This document shows positions 63,917-64,000 of a stretch of 64,000 nucleotides of DNA, one piece after another. Origin of the DNA: Meghimatium bilineatum (lineage: Eukaryota > Mollusca > Gastropoda > Stylommatophora > Philomycidae). The number at the start of each line of letters is the position of its first letter. Positions within the stretch are counted from its first letter, which is position 1. The notes under the pieces were generated by a model. That model made no database searches and was not told where the DNA came from. It saw only the letters and a list, made by a program, of their open reading frames with translations. The stretch spans positions 16,611,199 through 16,675,198 of the forward strand of contig CM067311.1 in the NCBI GenBank assembly GCA_034231615.1, given 5' to 3'. The translations under genes were made by a program, and so were the position numbers.

Positions 63917-64000
63917 TTTTAAGAGAATTTGAAACTTGTAAACTGTCCCTTTCCGTGTTGTGTACATGAAGAGGCGTTCTTCAAGGTATGGTGGAGGTTG

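Noticed and set aside
1-64000. LTR retrotransposons, retroviruses, Polintons or other capsid-bearing elements
   Set aside because: I looked for long direct terminal repeats, primer-binding sites, protease or integrase motifs and capsid-like ORFs and saw none; all RT motifs belong to non-LTR elements.
1-64000. CRISPR array or bacterial operon
   Set aside because: Tandem arrays here lack unique spacers of constant length, and the DNA is plainly eukaryotic (introns, LINEs, SINEs).

Overview
The window is animal nuclear DNA: AT-rich, with split genes, GT-AG introns and a very dense load of non-LTR retrotransposons (LINEs), SINEs, DNA transposons and minisatellites. The mix of LINE families (an RTE-like element with an apurinic endonuclease, RNase H-bearing jockey-like pieces, zinc-finger-tailed LINEs) and tRNA-derived SINEs suggests an invertebrate, most likely a lophotrochozoan such as a mollusc. 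That is inference from repeat style, not a species call.

Positions 1-28,916 (minus strand) hold the one host gene I can support. Eleven coding exons (28831-28916, 25219-25304, 21823-22565, 20805-20984, 16205-16378, 12321-12740, 9932-10119, 6182-6337, 4022-4154, 3101-3277, 1163-1348) join with matching phases into 843 codons with no stop. The protein starts with about 560 residues of disordered, charged, nuclear-looking sequence. It then enters a CCR4/Angel/PDE12-type endonuclease-exonuclease-phosphatase (EEP) domain, with the SYNILA, LQEV, NIH and GDFNS motifs in order. The last part of the domain lies beyond the left edge of the window. The introns are packed with SINEs, LINE fragments and minisatellites.

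Positions 29,000-38,500 are mostly transposons. A complete, open RTE-like LINE (33611-37013, 1025-residue ORF, 10-bp target duplication) sits exactly in the right end of a TTAA-flanked, piggyBac-like MITE (32696-33608). A decayed Kolobok/Mutator-like transposase lies at about 31228-32580.

Positions 38,500-64,000 have no host gene that I can support. They hold nested LINEs (40848-43172, 48290-50875, 52715-54465), a decayed hAT transposase of the KIAA1586 type split by a SINE (45985-47830), several foldback structures, tetranucleotide and minisatellite arrays, and two promoter-like blocks (39845-39905, 63045-63150).

The repeats interact. RTE-A copies land in MITEs, in a tandem repeat and beside one another. 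SINE-A and SINE-B land in LINEs, in unclassified repeats and in the hAT gene. At least three LINE families end their ORF inside a TGA-rich 3' tail. I found no LTR retrotransposon, retrovirus, Polinton or CRISPR-like array. Two hairpin structures and a pair of SINE families sharing one 3' end are the least ordinary things here.
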